Source of the DNA: Vibrio chagasii
GTDB lineage: Bacteria > Pseudomonadota > Gammaproteobacteria > Enterobacterales > Vibrionaceae
NCBI RefSeq assembly: GCF_024347355.1
Contig: NZ_AP025465.1
Coordinates: forward strand, 1,364,001 to 1,428,000
Direction: 5' to 3'
Length of the DNA stretch: 64,000 nucleotides
This document shows positions 7,879 through 18,156 of this stretch, one piece after another. Below the pieces are notes generated by a model. That model saw only the letters and a program-made list of their open reading frames with translations, was not told the origin of the DNA and did not search any database. Made by a program: the position numbers and the translations under genes. Numbering within the stretch: the stretch's first letter is position 1; the number at the start of each line of letters is the position of its first letter.

Positions 7879-9087
7879 ATGAAAAGGATTGTGGCAACAG
7901 GAACCCAATTATCCTTAACCTTGGCAGCGACCGTCGGGCTTATGCAGGTGTCGTTGCCTTGTGTGGCGGCAGGCTTTAGCCCTGATATCGCAGGGCAGGT
8001 TAACCTTGAACATAGGCAGTTCTTTAGCGACGGTTTACAAGGGCAAGACAAAGGACAAAGCTCACTGGTGTTGCAGCCAGAGTTTTACTGGGAGCAAGAA
8101 GAGGGTAATGGCAGCTTTACCTTTACCCCGTTTTATCGTCTAGACAGCGAAGACGATGAACGAACTCATGGTGATATTCGTGAAGCCTTGTATCTCACTT
8201 ACTGGGACGACTACGAACTGCGGGCGGGTGTTGGAAAGGTATTTTGGGGCGTAACCGAATCGGCGCATTTAGTGGATGTGGTAAACCAGACCGATGCCAT
8301 TGAATCGGTCGATGGCGAATCCAAGTTAGGTCAGCCTATGGTGCACTTCACCTCGATAAAAGAGTGGGGCACCATCGACGCCATGTTACTGCCGTATTTT
8401 CGTGAGCGTACCTTCGCAGGCGAAGACGGTCGATTAAGGCCAACCGTGCCAGTATCGGACGATGCGCTTTACGAATCTTCGCGAGAAGAAAAGCACCTTG
8501 ATGTGGCATTGCGTTATAGCCAAATGTACGGTGATTGGGATGTCGGTTTAAGTTACTTAGGCGGCACAAACCGCGACCCTTATTACCGTGTGCAAGGCAA
8601 CCAACTCAAGCCATACTACGCACAAATGCAGCACTTCGGATTGGATGTGCAAGGCATTATTGGCGACTGGTTATGGAAGCTGGAAAGTATTTATCGCGAC
8701 AGTTACGACAACCACACCGGCGTAGCAACGGGCTTTGAATACACTTGGGTTGGGGCGCTTGAATCGTACTGGGACATCGGCTTCATCGCTGAATACCTGT
8801 ATGACAGCCGAGGCAACAATGCCCAAACCATCGGCCAAAATGATGTGTTCCTTGGGGCACGTTTCGCTTTGAACGATGAAGACGGCACCGAAGTGCTGAC
8901 TGGTATCACTCAAGACTTAGATAACAGTGATGTCTACAGTGCCAAGCTAGAAGCTTCTAGTCGCATCAACAACAACCTCAAGTGGCGATTGAACGCATGG
9001 CTGTTTGAGAACGAAACCCCAGAGGACTTGCTGTTCTTCGCTCGCAAAGATGATTTTGTCGAAGTTGCGTTGGAGTATTACTTCTAA
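7879..9087 (+). CDS. Outer-membrane beta-barrel protein of the exporter operon
   Basis: This 402-residue protein has a signal peptide (cleavage near CVAA|GFSPD, residue ~31). Regular amphipathic strands follow and the chain ends in the C-terminal aromatic strand VEVALEYYF, the classic barrel signal. Repeated short W/Y/D-rich strands suggest 14-18 strands. It starts nine bases after the LolA-like stop, with an AGGA ribosome site, so it is co-translated. In this operon it is most simply the outer-membrane end point of the pathway. It resembles DUF1302-like barrels that accompany MMPL/LolA-like genes elsewhere, but the specific family is not certain. Confidence 0.7.
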   Translation: MKRIVATGTQLSLTLAATVGLMQVSLPCVAAGFSPDIAGQVNLEHRQFFSDGLQGQDKGQSSLVLQPEFYWEQEEGNGSFTFTPFYRLDSEDDERTHGDIREALYLTYWDDYELRAGVGKVFWGVTESAHLVDVVNQTDAIESVDGESKLGQPMVHFTSIKEWGTIDAMLLPYFRERTFAGEDGRLRPTVPVSDDALYESSREEKHLDVALRYSQMYGDWDVGLSYLGGTNRDPYYRVQGNQLKPYYAQMQHFGLDVQGIIGDWLWKLESIYRDSYDNHTGVATGFEYTWVGALESYWDIGFIAEYLYDSRGNNAQTIGQNDVFLGARFALNDEDGTEVLTGITQDLDNSDVYSAKLEASSRINNNLKWRLNAWLFENETPEDLLFFARKDDFVEVALEYYF

Positions 9088-9143
9088 AGGCTCGATGTTT
9101 TAGCTTCAATTCTTTACGTTCAAATTCAGCTTTTCTATGAATA

Positions 9144-9186
9144 AACCAAGGAGCGATGGCCTTAAACCTCGCTCGTTGGTTTCTTA
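9144..9186 (+). terminator. Rho-independent terminator of the exporter operon
   Basis: AACCAAGGAGCGA (9144-9156) pairs with TCGCTCGTTGGTT (9169-9181), 12 of 13 positions complementary, and a T-rich tail follows. Confidence 0.8.
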
Positions 9187-10482
<1,296 letters not shown>

Positions 10483-10500
10483 TCCGGGGCAGTCGAAACT

Positions 10501-12903
10501 ATGAAATTCAGTGAATCTTGGCTACGCGAGTGGGTTAAACCTGCAATTAACAGCGAAGAGCTAGCTCACCAAATCACTATGGCTGGTTTGGAAGTTGACG
10601 ATGTAGAACCTGTTGCTGGTGAATTCACCGGCGTTAAAGTAGGTAAAGTGGTTGAGTGCGGTCAGCACCCAGACGCAGACAAACTACAAGTAACTAAAAT
10701 TGATATCGGCGAAGAAGAGCTGTTAGACATCGTATGTGGTGCATCTAACTGTCGTCTTGGCCTAACTGTAGCAGTAGCAACAGTTGGCGCAGTACTGCCT
10801 GGTAACTTCAAAATCAAGAAAGCAAAACTACGTGGCGTTCCATCGCACGGCATGCTTTGTTCTTTCTCTGAGCTAGGTATCGACGTAGAGTCTGACGGCA
10901 TCCTTGAGCTGCCAGAAGGCACAACGCTAGGTATGGACGTACGTGAGCTTCTTGAGCTTAACGACGTAACTATCGACGTAGACCTAACAGCAAACCGCGC
11001 AGACTGCTTCAGCATCCGTGGCCTTGCTCGTGAAGTTGGCGTACTAAACCGTGCAGACGTTACAGAGCCTGCAGTAGAAGCTGTTGCAACAAGCATTGAA
11101 GACACAGTATCTGTTGAAATCAAAGCAACTGATGCTTGTCCACGTTACCTTGGCCGTGTGGTTAAGAACGTAAACGTGAAAGCGGAAACACCAATCTGGA
11201 TGCAAGAAAAACTGCGTCGTTGTGGTATCCGTTCAATCGACTCAGTTGTAGACATCACAAACTACGTGATGCTAGAGCAAGGCCAACCAATGCACGCATT
11301 CGATCTAGCTAAGATCGAAGGTGGCATCGTGGTTCGTCTAGCAGAGCAGGGCGAAAAACTAACACTTCTAGATGGCAACGAAGCTGAACTAAACAGCAAC
11401 ACGCTTGTTATCGCTGACCACAACAAAGCACTAGCAATCGCTGGTATCTTTGGTGGTGAAGAGTCTGGTGTAACTACTGAAACTACAGACGTACTTCTAG
11501 AAGCAGCATTCTTCGCACCTGATCACATCCGTGGTCGCGCACGTGCTTACGGCCTGCACACAGATTCTTCTCTACGTTTCGAGCGTGGTGTTGATTCAAC
11601 ACTTCAAGCAGCAGCAATGGAGCGTGCAACACAGCTTCTAGTTGATATCTGTGGTGGTGAAGTTGCGCCAGTAAACGGCAGCGAATCTGAAGCTGATCTA
11701 CCAAAAGCAAACGTAGTATCTCTGCGTCACGTTAAGCTAGACAGCCTACTAGGTCACGAAATCCCATCTGAAGACGTGGTAGAAATCCTAACTCGTCTAG
11801 GTTGTGAAGTGGAAACTACGGACGCTGGTTGGACGGCAACGTCTCCATCTTGGCGTTTCGATATCGCAATCGAGCAAGACCTAATTGAAGAAGTAGGTCG
11901 TATCTACGGTTACGATAACATTCCAAACCAAGCGCCTAAAGCGGCACTTAAAATGAACGACCACAAAGAAGCTGACCAACCGCTTAAGCGCGTTCGTGAC
12001 CTTCTTGTAGACCGTGGTTACCACGAAGCAATTACATACAGCTTCGTAGAACCAGAACAGCAAAAACTGATCGTTCCAGATGTTGAGCCGCTAATCCTGC
12101 CATTCCCAATCTCTGCGGACATGTCAGCTATGCGTCTTGGCCTAATCCAAGGTCTTCTAAACACAGTTGTTCACAACCAGAAGCGTCAACAGCCACGCGT
12201 TCGTCTATTCGAATCTGGCCTACGTTTCATCCCTGAAGAAACAGCTGAAAACGGCATGCGCCAAGAAATGATGCTTGCGGGCGTTATCTCTGGTACTCGT
12301 GGCGAAGAGCACTGGGACGTTGCAACTAACACTGTTGACTTCTTCGACCTAAAAGGCGACCTAGAAGCAGTTCTAGAGCTAACAGCGAACGAAAAAGCTT
12401 ACAGCTTCAAAGCAGCTAAGCACCCAGCACTTCACCCAGGTCAAACTGCGGCTATCGTAGTAGACGCTGGTTTAGAAACAGAAAGGGAAGTGGGTATCAT
12501 TGGTACTGTTCACCCAGAACTAGAGCGTAAGTTTGGTCTAAACGGCCGTACTATCGTATTCGAAATCGAATGGGCAGCTATCAACACTCGCGAGCTTCCA
12601 GAAGCAGTTGCAGTATCTAAGTTCCCTGCAAACCGTCGTGATATCGCGGTTGTTGTTGACGAAGCAGTAGCTTCTGGCGACATCGTAGAAGCGTGTATCG
12701 CAGCTGGTGGCGAATTCCTAACAGACGCTAAACTGTTCGACGTTTACGTAGGTAAGGGCGTAGAAGAAGGCAAGAAGAGCCTAGCTATCGCACTGACTCT
12801 ACAGTCTGTAGAACGCACGCTAGAAGATGCAGACATCGCTGGTTCAGTAGATGCTATCGTAGCTTCAATCTCAGAGAAATTCGGCGCAGCACTTCGCGAC
12901 TAA
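10501..12903 (+). CDS. pheT: Phenylalanine--tRNA ligase beta subunit
   Basis: This 800-residue protein has the family's usual length (~795). Domain order is an N-terminal tRNA-binding OB domain (residues ~40-150, [20 protein letters not shown]), B3/B4 editing domain (~215-380, with [15 protein letters not shown]), B5 DNA-binding-like domain (~400-475), the catalytic-like core, and a C-terminal anticodon-binding FDX-ACB domain (~705-800, [15 protein letters not shown]). It pairs with PheS, 18 bp upstream. Codon use is strongly biased as in highly expressed genes. Its terminator has been split by an IS4-family insertion. ihfA, which often follows pheT in related bacteria, is not present downstream. 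Confidence 0.97.
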   Translation: MKFSESWLREWVKPAINSEELAHQITMAGLEVDDVEPVAGEFTGVKVGKVVECGQHPDADKLQVTKIDIGEEELLDIVCGASNCRLGLTVAVATVGAVLPGNFKIKKAKLRGVPSHGMLCSFSELGIDVESDGILELPEGTTLGMDVRELLELNDVTIDVDLTANRADCFSIRGLAREVGVLNRADVTEPAVEAVATSIEDTVSVEIKATDACPRYLGRVVKNVNVKAETPIWMQEKLRRCGIRSIDSVVDITNYVMLEQGQPMHAFDLAKIEGGIVVRLAEQGEKLTLLDGNEAELNSNTLVIADHNKALAIAGIFGGEESGVTTETTDVLLEAAFFAPDHIRGRARAYGLHTDSSLRFERGVDSTLQAAAMERATQLLVDICGGEVAPVNGSESEADLPKANVVSLRHVKLDSLLGHEIPSEDVVEILTRLGCEVETTDAGWTATSPSWRFDIAIEQDLIEEVGRIYGYDNIPNQAPKAALKMNDHKEADQPLKRVRDLLVDRGYHEAITYSFVEPEQQKLIVPDVEPLILPFPISADMSAMRLGLIQGLLNTVVHNQKRQQPRVRLFESGLRFIPEETAENGMRQEMMLAGVISGTRGEEHWDVATNTVDFFDLKGDLEAVLELTANEKAYSFKAAKHPALHPGQTAAIVVDAGLETEREVGIIGTVHPELERKFGLNGRTIVFEIEWAAINTRELPEAVAVSKFPANRRDIAVVVDEAVASGDIVEACIAAGGEFLTDAKLFDVYVGKGVEEGKKSLAIALTLQSVERTLEDADIAGSVDAIVASISEKFGAALRD

Positions 12904-12926
12904 TCCCTTCTGATAGATAGAAAAAT

Positions 12927-12946
12927 CAAAGGCCTCGCATTGCGAG
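12927..12946 (+). terminator. pheT terminator, split by the IS4-family insertion (left part)
   Basis: The left flank reads AAAGGCCTCGCATTGCGAG. Joined to the right flank (GGCCTTTTTT, 14389-14396) it restores a perfect GGCCTCGC-ATT-GCGAGGCC stem with a T-run. The inserted copy leaves the CTCGC-ATT-GCGAG core at both ends, so a shortened hairpin survives on each side. Confidence 0.85.
12934..12946 (+). repeat. 13-bp target-site duplication, left copy
   Basis: CTCGCATTGCGAG occurs here and at 14377-14389, directly flanking the IS ends. Length 13 bp fits the 10-13 bp duplications made by IS4-type elements. Confidence 0.9.
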
Positions 12947-12961
12947 CAATGTAGATCAGAT

Positions 12962-13029
12962 AAGGATCGGTTGACCGATCCTTCTTCTGAGAGATAATCG
13001 GAAGCCTGTTTCTAGGCTTCCGATTTTTT
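12962..13029 (+). terminator. Two hairpins guarding the IS4 transposase start
   Basis: AAGGATCGGT/ACCGATCCTT (12962-12983) and AATCGGAAGCCT/AGGCTTCCGATT (12996-13025) are perfect 10- and 12-bp stems. The second is followed by a T-run that ends right at the transposase ATG. It works as a terminator against read-through and hides the start codon region. Confidence 0.8.
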
Positions 13030-14367
13030 ATGTCTATCCAAAACTATTTTGTCGATTTCCTCGAAGAAAATCCTGTTGATGTAGCTCAACTCACCACTTT
13101 CTCTGAACATATCCCAGATGAATGGGTTGTTAAGGCAGCTAGTCTTTCTGATAAAGCGACTATTCGCCGACGTCGACTACCAAGTGACATGGTCTTGTGG
13201 TTAATTGTCGGCATGGCCTTCTTCCGTAATGAACCAATTGCCGAAGTCGCACGAAGAATGAATGTCTGTGCGGATGGCTTGGCTGATGAAGAGTTATTAG
13301 CAAAAAGTGCTTTAACCCAGGCAAGACAACGTTTAGGCAGTGCTGCACCAGAGTGGTTGTTTAAACAATGTGGGCGAACGTGGGGTCTTGAACGATACCG
13401 TGATGATACGTGGCAAGGATTACAAGTTTTTGCTGTAGACGGTGCTCTTTTTCGCACCGCGGATACGCCCGAACTTAGAGAGCACTTTGGCTCGGGTAAT
13501 ACCTCGAGTAGCAGGCAGACACCACATCCAATGCTAAGAGTTGTGACTATGATGAATGTCCGTTCTCATGTCATCGTTGACGCTGCCATAAGCCCTTATC
13601 GGCGTGGTGAAATCCCACTTGCTATGCCCTTCATCGACTCTTTACCAGATAACTCTGTGACGTTACTAGATAAAGGTTTTTACGGTGCAGACTTACTTCT
13701 CTCTCTTCAAAATAGCGGTATTAATAGACATTGGTTGATACCAGCAAGGAAAGGGTTGAAATACACACTTTTAGATGAAGAAGAAAGCAATGATATGCTC
13801 ATCGAAATGAACGTCTCACCGCAAGCTCTCAAAAAGAACCCTAGTTTACCTGAAAAATGGCAAGTCAGAGCGGTGACCTATGAAGTACAAGGTAAGCAGA
13901 AAACTGTTTTTACATCCCTTCCAAGAGCAGACTACGACGCGAAAGCGGTAGCCGAACTTTATCATGAACGTTGGGAAATCGAATTAGGTTATCGTGATAT
14001 CAAAAGCTCAATGCAACACAATGCCTTAGTATTACGCAGTAAAACAGTAAACCTTGTTTATCAAGAACTCTGGGGGCTGTTGCTTGGTTATAATTTGGTA
14101 AGACGTGAAGCAAGTCAGGCAGCAGTTGAACATGGAAGAATGCCGAATGAAATTAGCTTTAAATACGCTTGTCAGTTTATAGCGAGCCAACTGAAGGTGA
14201 TGAGTAAAGCGATATCGCCAGGCAATACACCTAAGCGTTTAAAGAGTCTAAGGGGAGACTTATCAGTCCTCTTTATAGACAAACGCCCTAAGCCTAATCG
14301 GCCTAGGGCGGTAAAAATATCAAAGACTCGCTACCCAATTAATCGCAAAGCAGCTCCGCTTAAGTGA
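13030..14367 (+). CDS. IS4-family DDE transposase
   Basis: The transposase has 445 residues, against 442 in E. coli IS4. It carries the first catalytic Asp in FAVDGALFRTADTPE, the second in TLLDKGFYGADLL, and the catalytic Glu in the Y-(2)-R-(3)-E-(6)-K signature (YHERWEIELGYRDIK). The N-terminal segment with RRRLPSDMVLWLIVGMAFFR and QARQRLG matches IS4. It catalyses cut-and-paste movement of the surrounding 1430-bp element. The frame is intact, so the element is probably active. Confidence 0.95.
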   Translation: MSIQNYFVDFLEENPVDVAQLTTFSEHIPDEWVVKAASLSDKATIRRRRLPSDMVLWLIVGMAFFRNEPIAEVARRMNVCADGLADEELLAKSALTQARQRLGSAAPEWLFKQCGRTWGLERYRDDTWQGLQVFAVDGALFRTADTPELREHFGSGNTSSSRQTPHPMLRVVTMMNVRSHVIVDAAISPYRRGEIPLAMPFIDSLPDNSVTLLDKGFYGADLLLSLQNSGINRHWLIPARKGLKYTLLDEEESNDMLIEMNVSPQALKKNPSLPEKWQVRAVTYEVQGKQKTVFTSLPRADYDAKAVAELYHERWEIELGYRDIKSSMQHNALVLRSKTVNLVYQELWGLLLGYNLVRREASQAAVEHGRMPNEISFKYACQFIASQLKVMSKAISPGNTPKRLKSLRGDLSVLFIDKRPKPNRPRAVKISKTRYPINRKAAPLK

Positions 14368-14376
14368 ACTACATTG

Positions 14377-14389
14377 CTCGCATTGCGAG
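14377..14389 (+). repeat. 13-bp target-site duplication, right copy
   Basis: CTCGCATTGCGAG is identical to 12934-12946. The following GGCCTTTTTT is the remaining half of the pheT terminator. Confidence 0.9.
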
Positions 14390-14617
14390 GCCTTTTTTGG
14401 TTATTGGAGAAGGATATAAACTCTTCACTGGATAAAAACTAATTCGAAAAATCACGAATGTGCGACTCGTGAATAACTTTTCTTTATCGAAAAATTATCG
14501 AAATCTATTCTTATTGTGATAGTAGTAGACTCATACTTGTTGAGTGCGAAAGGGTTACTAGAATGGCAAAAGGCTGAGAACTAAGTTGCTTGAAATTGTG
14601 AGAGCAATAGCTAGAGG
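14390..14617. other. Non-coding gap between pheT/IS4 and the patatin operon
   Basis: About 230 bp, AT-rich, with no ORF that has a start and ribosome site. The ihfA gene expected after pheT in many gamma-proteobacteria is absent, so this is a likely junction with accessory DNA. Confidence 0.5.
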
Positions 14618-14644
14618 AAAAAGCCGAGTCTTATTTGACTCGGC
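14618..14644 (-). terminator. Terminator of the patatin/HipA-like operon
   Basis: Read on the minus strand, GCCGAGTC-AAATAA-GACTCGGC is a perfect 8-bp stem followed by TTTTT. It lies 26 bp beyond the last stop codon of the operon. Confidence 0.9.
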
Positions 14645-14670
14645 CCATTTTTAAGTCGATATGTTAATCA

Positions 14671-15546
14671 TCATGCTGCTTGAGCAACGATATGTTGTGC
14701 TGCTTTGTTAGCATCATCCACTTTGAATACTCTGATTTCTTCTTTGTCTGCAATCTCTTCAATCATTTCAAATGAGTTTTTAAGCTTATGAATCATAGCG
14801 TCAGTTAAAGTTACATCTGTAAATGATGGGGCGCCAATAATTACTTCATACTTGTCCGGTTTAAACAAAAGATCTGATTTTTTCAATGCTTCAATATCGA
14901 ATATTCGGGCTTTAATATTAGTGAGTGAGCTAGACAAATTGTTAGGGACTAGTAACCCAAAATTGGTCGCATACTTTTCGTTCAGAAAACCGATACTTGT
15001 CAGAGTTTCGCTTCCCGCAACTCTAACTCTTTGGTTGAATGATGGTATAAGTGAAGGCTTTAGTTGTTCAATTTCCCTTTGAATACTGGTCGAGAACTTA
15101 TTGTTTGACCTCTTGGGACGACTTTCTGGAGTTGTAGAAATTCCTTCGGACAAAAGGTTACTTAGGCTTGAGCTGAATCTTACAGCTTGCTCAATTACTC
15201 CAAGTAAATCTATATCTACTGCAACTTGAATTGGACCAAGAGTCACTCCATCTATAGGAGAGCGCCACTCCATAACAGGCTTTGAGCAATTCAAATGACG
15301 GGTTAATGTATCAGTTGTCATCTTAATCAAACTTCTCATGTTAGCATTCTGAGAACCATATAAATAGCTCAAGACATCATCACTTAATGTACTCACAACT
15401 CGAAAATCATTATCTTCCCCAATAGCACAAATGGCGATTGTTATACGTTCCCCTGAGCCGATTATAGGCTCGAGTTGGACGGCACACCAATTTGCTTTAT
15501 ACAGCGGTAGAGGAGGAAATTTATCGTAAAAGGCTAATTTATTCAT
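14671..15546 (-). CDS. Uncharacterised protein, last gene of patatin/HipA-like kinase operon
   Basis: The function of this 291-residue protein is not recognised. It has no signal peptide or TM segment, so it is cytoplasmic. The N-terminal ~110 residues look like an alpha/beta domain (WCAVQLEPIIGSGERITIAI). A polar, low-complexity linker (residues ~150-170, SRPKRSNNKFST) leads to a second domain (~180-280) ending in a helical tail. The start codon overlaps the stop of the HipA-like gene by 4 nt, so the two are translationally coupled. HipA_2-type kinases are often paired with DUF3037 proteins, and this could be a distant equivalent, but that is speculation. It may be the kinase's target or an antitoxin-like partner. 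Confidence 0.6.
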   Translation of the reverse strand: MNKLAFYDKFPPLPLYKANWCAVQLEPIIGSGERITIAICAIGEDNDFRVVSTLSDDVLSYLYGSQNANMRSLIKMTTDTLTRHLNCSKPVMEWRSPIDGVTLGPIQVAVDIDLLGVIEQAVRFSSSLSNLLSEGISTTPESRPKRSNNKFSTSIQREIEQLKPSLIPSFNQRVRVAGSETLTSIGFLNEKYATNFGLLVPNNLSSSLTNIKARIFDIEALKKSDLLFKPDKYEVIIGAPSFTDVTLTDAMIHKLKNSFEMIEEIADKEEIRVFKVDDANKAAQHIVAQAA

Positions 15547-16319
15547 AAGTTAACAATTTCCTTTTGTCTCAACTTTATACGTTCATCGAAAAGTACGCGA
15601 AGGTGTTCTAATCGAACTGACAGAAAATCGATAACAGCGACAATATCTTCATCATCTAAGAACTGTGTAGCCCCTGACTTTTCAGATAATAAGGCGAAAG
15701 GCAGTTCATTAAGCTGGGGAATTATGTCAGATTCAACTTTCTTTCGAACTCGATGCTTATCAAGCTCATTGATCTCAGAAAAATAAGTCCGTAGTAGTTG
15801 GTTGTCATTTGTCGCCTTATCAACTTCTAGAGCTTCGGGTATTGCCAACTCGTGGTCGATGAAATACATGTCACTATCACCGCCATAAAGAATGTTGGAG
15901 AAGTGCCTGTCACTATTAGCAATCCATTCATCAAACACAGATACATCTAATAGCTGTGGGTGTTTAGCTAAAACTTCAAAAGCTTTTTCATGGTTAATGT
16001 CTTCGCTGAACATTCTTAATAAGCTTGGGTGTTGAACGTCTTCAGAACCATATGCTAGTACTTGCTGATCTTCGCTAAACGCGCTGATTGCCTCGGATGT
16101 AATTAAAACAATAGATGGCTTAGGAATAGGTAATCCTAGCTCTCGCCCTAAGAGAGCGCATGCACATTCAACAAAAATTGAACGAGGTTCTATTAATTTA
16201 ACAAAGGCGGGTTTTATGCCAGATTCTGTTTGAATATGAGCTCGCCATGTGGGGTTTCTATTTAAATCTCGAAAAGGTACAGCGCCAGGTAACATCCTAG
16301 CCAGTTCTACATTGTCCAT
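15543..16319 (-). CDS. HipA-like (HipA_2-type) kinase
   Basis: This 258-residue protein has a kinase core like the short HipA-related family. A Lys in AFVKL (K41) suits ATP binding. The catalytic loop is WIANSDRHFSN (D137, R138, H139, N142), and a metal-binding Asp lies in FIDHE (D155). HipA kinases phosphorylate proteins (the classical target is glutamyl-tRNA synthetase) and can stop growth. The target here is unknown. It lacks the N-terminal HipA subdomain of full HipA (~440 residues). It overlaps the downstream gene by 4 nt and lies 71 bp after the small-protein gene, with a terminator-like hairpin in that gap. Confidence 0.75.
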   Translation of the reverse strand: MDNVELARMLPGAVPFRDLNRNPTWRAHIQTESGIKPAFVKLIEPRSIFVECACALLGRELGLPIPKPSIVLITSEAISAFSEDQQVLAYGSEDVQHPSLLRMFSEDINHEKAFEVLAKHPQLLDVSVFDEWIANSDRHFSNILYGGDSDMYFIDHELAIPEALEVDKATNDNQLLRTYFSEINELDKHRVRKKVESDIIPQLNELPFALLSEKSGATQFLDDEDIVAVIDFLSVRLEHLRVLFDERIKLRQKEIVNL

Positions 16320-16336
16320 TGTTGTTATCTTATTGA

Positions 16337-16366
16337 TATAAAAGAGCCCCCGTAAAGGAGGCTCTA
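16337..16366 (-). terminator. Internal attenuator-like hairpin in the patatin operon
   Basis: On the minus strand AGAGCCTCC and GGGGGCTCT (16343-16365) form a 9-bp stem with one G-T pair and a 5-nt loop, followed by TTTTAT. It separates patatin plus small protein from kinase plus partner, and could lower expression of the second pair. Confidence 0.6.
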
Positions 16367-16390
16367 TAAGGGAATTTAGCCGTTAATGCT

Positions 16391-16594
16391 CTAAGCGTTT
16401 GGCTCATTGGATGGTGCTAACTTTTGAAGCCTTTTAAGGCGCATTTTTTCTTTATATGCTTCCAATGATTGAGAGTTAGATTCATATTCTTGGAAAAAGT
16501 CATCACTAATTGCTTCAAGAGCAGATTGGTACTTTACAAGTGAGTCATTACTTTTTGTTATAGTAATCTTGCTGTTTGATTGTTCTTTTATCAT
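16391..16594 (-). CDS. Small charged protein (67 aa) in the patatin operon
   Basis: The 67-residue product is very polar, with a helical C-terminal half rich in Glu, Lys and Arg (EAYKEKMRLKRLQKL). No family is recognised. Its ATG overlaps the patatin stop in an ATGA junction, which strongly supports real translation and co-expression. By size and position it may be a regulator or immunity-type partner of the phospholipase, but nothing in the sequence proves this. Confidence 0.65.
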   Translation of the reverse strand: MIKEQSNSKITITKSNDSLVKYQSALEAISDDFFQEYESNSQSLEAYKEKMRLKRLQKLAPSNEPNA

Positions 16595-18156
16595 AAAGCA
16601 TACTCCTTAGATACCATAAGTTTGCTTAGTATAGATAGCCAGTTAATCATTACGTCGTTGAATTCTCGAGAGATTTTCTCTGTCGATTCATCAAGCCAAA
16701 AACAAACGTCAGCGCTATCATTCATTTCTAGAACTAAAACACCGACCATTTTCTTGCTAGAGGTGTTAATCGCTGTCTCATTTCGTACTAAATTATGGTT
16801 TTCGAATATCGGTAAACAAAGTCTAGTATACGGTTTTCCATTTTTCTTCTGACCCGATTGAATAACGGGGTTATTTTTATGCCAACAGGTGTATACATCA
16901 GACTTGCTCATCTTATCAAAAACATATGCGTTGCGAAAGTGGATATCGCTGCCTAAACCTCTCCAACAAATGGCAACAACTTCAGAATCATCATTTTTCA
17001 CAGAAGAATACAACCATGATCTTACCGACACACCCTCAAACGAAGAGACTGCTAGAATTGCTTCAAGTATATTGAGGTAAAGCTCGGAACCATAAAGGGC
17101 GCGAGCCAACTTTGTTGGGTCCCCATTAGCCGCTAGCGCCTTTGACGTAAGTGGGTCGCTCTCGAATGAACGTTTAGCACTTGCTTTACCAGTTTCATAC
17201 ATCTCAAGAATGGAAATATCCTTTAACTCAAAATCAAGTGTATTTATATAGTTGGGTACCCTTACTTGTACTGGTATAGCATCAATTATCGAAGAGAGGA
17301 TACCGTCACTAGCCTCTAGGGACGTAGTAATGAGGCTCCAAGCAAACTGTATTGCGTTAGGCTTTTCGTATTTGGATTGCTCAAGATCGCACTCTTTATA
17401 TAGATCAAATGCATAAGTTGGCAGTTTTTTATGGTTTTTATCGTTAAAAATAAATGATGGTAAGTTACAAGAAAGTCCGCCATCGACTAAAAGTCTATTT
17501 TCTTGAAGAGTCGAATTAGGCTCAAAGACTAATGGATACGAGGACGAAGCACACACGGCAGCTATGACGCAACTATCTTTGGTCGTTGGGTTAACTCGGT
17601 CAAAAACAACGGCTTCACCACGATGAACATCACTAGTTATAACCTTTAACTCCACTTTTGTTACATCATAGAGGTTAGCGAAGCTAATTGTCCCTTTCAT
17701 GAGTTCTCTGTTGAGACTAGGGTGCTTAGCTTCAAGCAATAACCATAAAATGCTTTCTAGCCGAGTGGTTTTATAAAGTCCATTGTTCGCAAGAGATTTG
17801 CTTAGTACTCGATAGTTTAAGATCGTCTTAGATGACGTTAAGTAGTAAAAGAGGGGAGAAGCTATCATTTTAGCTTTCCTAAAAGTCGATTGACTAAACT
17901 TATCGAACCATTCCTTAGTGTCTGAGAGCTTTTTTCCATTACCATCTTCGAGGAAGTCACTAAAGCGATAGAATAGCAAGATTGCGAGTAACTCTTTAGG
18001 CTGGTAACCAATAGAAGCAAGAAATGCTACGATACTGCCAGCTGATGCACCGCCGTATCCTACAAATTTAATATTACTTTCGTCTGCAGCAGCTAAAGCA
18101 CCGGCGAGTGCCGCACCTTTTACACCACCACCCTCAAATACTGCGTAGGCTTCCAT
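16591..18156 (-). CDS. Patatin-like phospholipase with GAF-like C-terminal domain
   Basis: About 521 residues from the Met at 18156. A longer frame to 18195 adds 13 residues before the domain and lacks a good ribosome site. Patatin signatures are complete: oxyanion loop GGGVKG (residues 9-14), nucleophile elbow GASAG (S38), and catalytic Asp in VDGG (D225), preceded by ASSSYPLVFEP. Patatins cleave acyl chains from membrane phospholipids. Residues ~372-515 resemble a GAF ligand-binding domain, unlike short RssA-type patatins. It is the first gene of a four-gene operon with a small protein, a HipA-like kinase and an unknown protein. Patatin effectors with sensor domains occur in anti-phage abortive systems such as CBASS CapV, but no cyclase gene is present here. 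Confidence 0.85.
   Translation of the reverse strand: MEAYAVFEGGGVKGAALAGALAAADESNIKFVGYGGASAGSIVAFLASIGYQPKELLAILLFYRFSDFLEDGNGKKLSDTKEWFDKFSQSTFRKAKMIASPLFYYLTSSKTILNYRVLSKSLANNGLYKTTRLESILWLLLEAKHPSLNRELMKGTISFANLYDVTKVELKVITSDVHRGEAVVFDRVNPTTKDSCVIAAVCASSSYPLVFEPNSTLQENRLLVDGGLSCNLPSFIFNDKNHKKLPTYAFDLYKECDLEQSKYEKPNAIQFAWSLITTSLEASDGILSSIIDAIPVQVRVPNYINTLDFELKDISILEMYETGKASAKRSFESDPLTSKALAANGDPTKLARALYGSELYLNILEAILAVSSFEGVSVRSWLYSSVKNDDSEVVAICWRGLGSDIHFRNAYVFDKMSKSDVYTCWHKNNPVIQSGQKKNGKPYTRLCLPIFENHNLVRNETAINTSSKKMVGVLVLEMNDSADVCFWLDESTEKISREFNDVMINWLSILSKLMVSKEYAL

Larger units (their letters stand above)
12947..14376 (+). mobile_element. IS4-family insertion sequence, 1430 bp, complete
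   Basis: The terminal inverted repeats are CAATGTAGATCAGATAAG (left) and CAATGTAGTTCACTTAAG (right end, reverse complement), 15 of 18 identical. A 13-bp direct repeat flanks the element, and one intact transposase gene nearly fills it. Size and target duplication match IS4 itself (about 1.43 kb). Two stacked hairpins before the transposase start insulate it from outside transcription. The element looks recent, since both target copies are identical and the transposase frame is intact. Confidence 0.93.
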
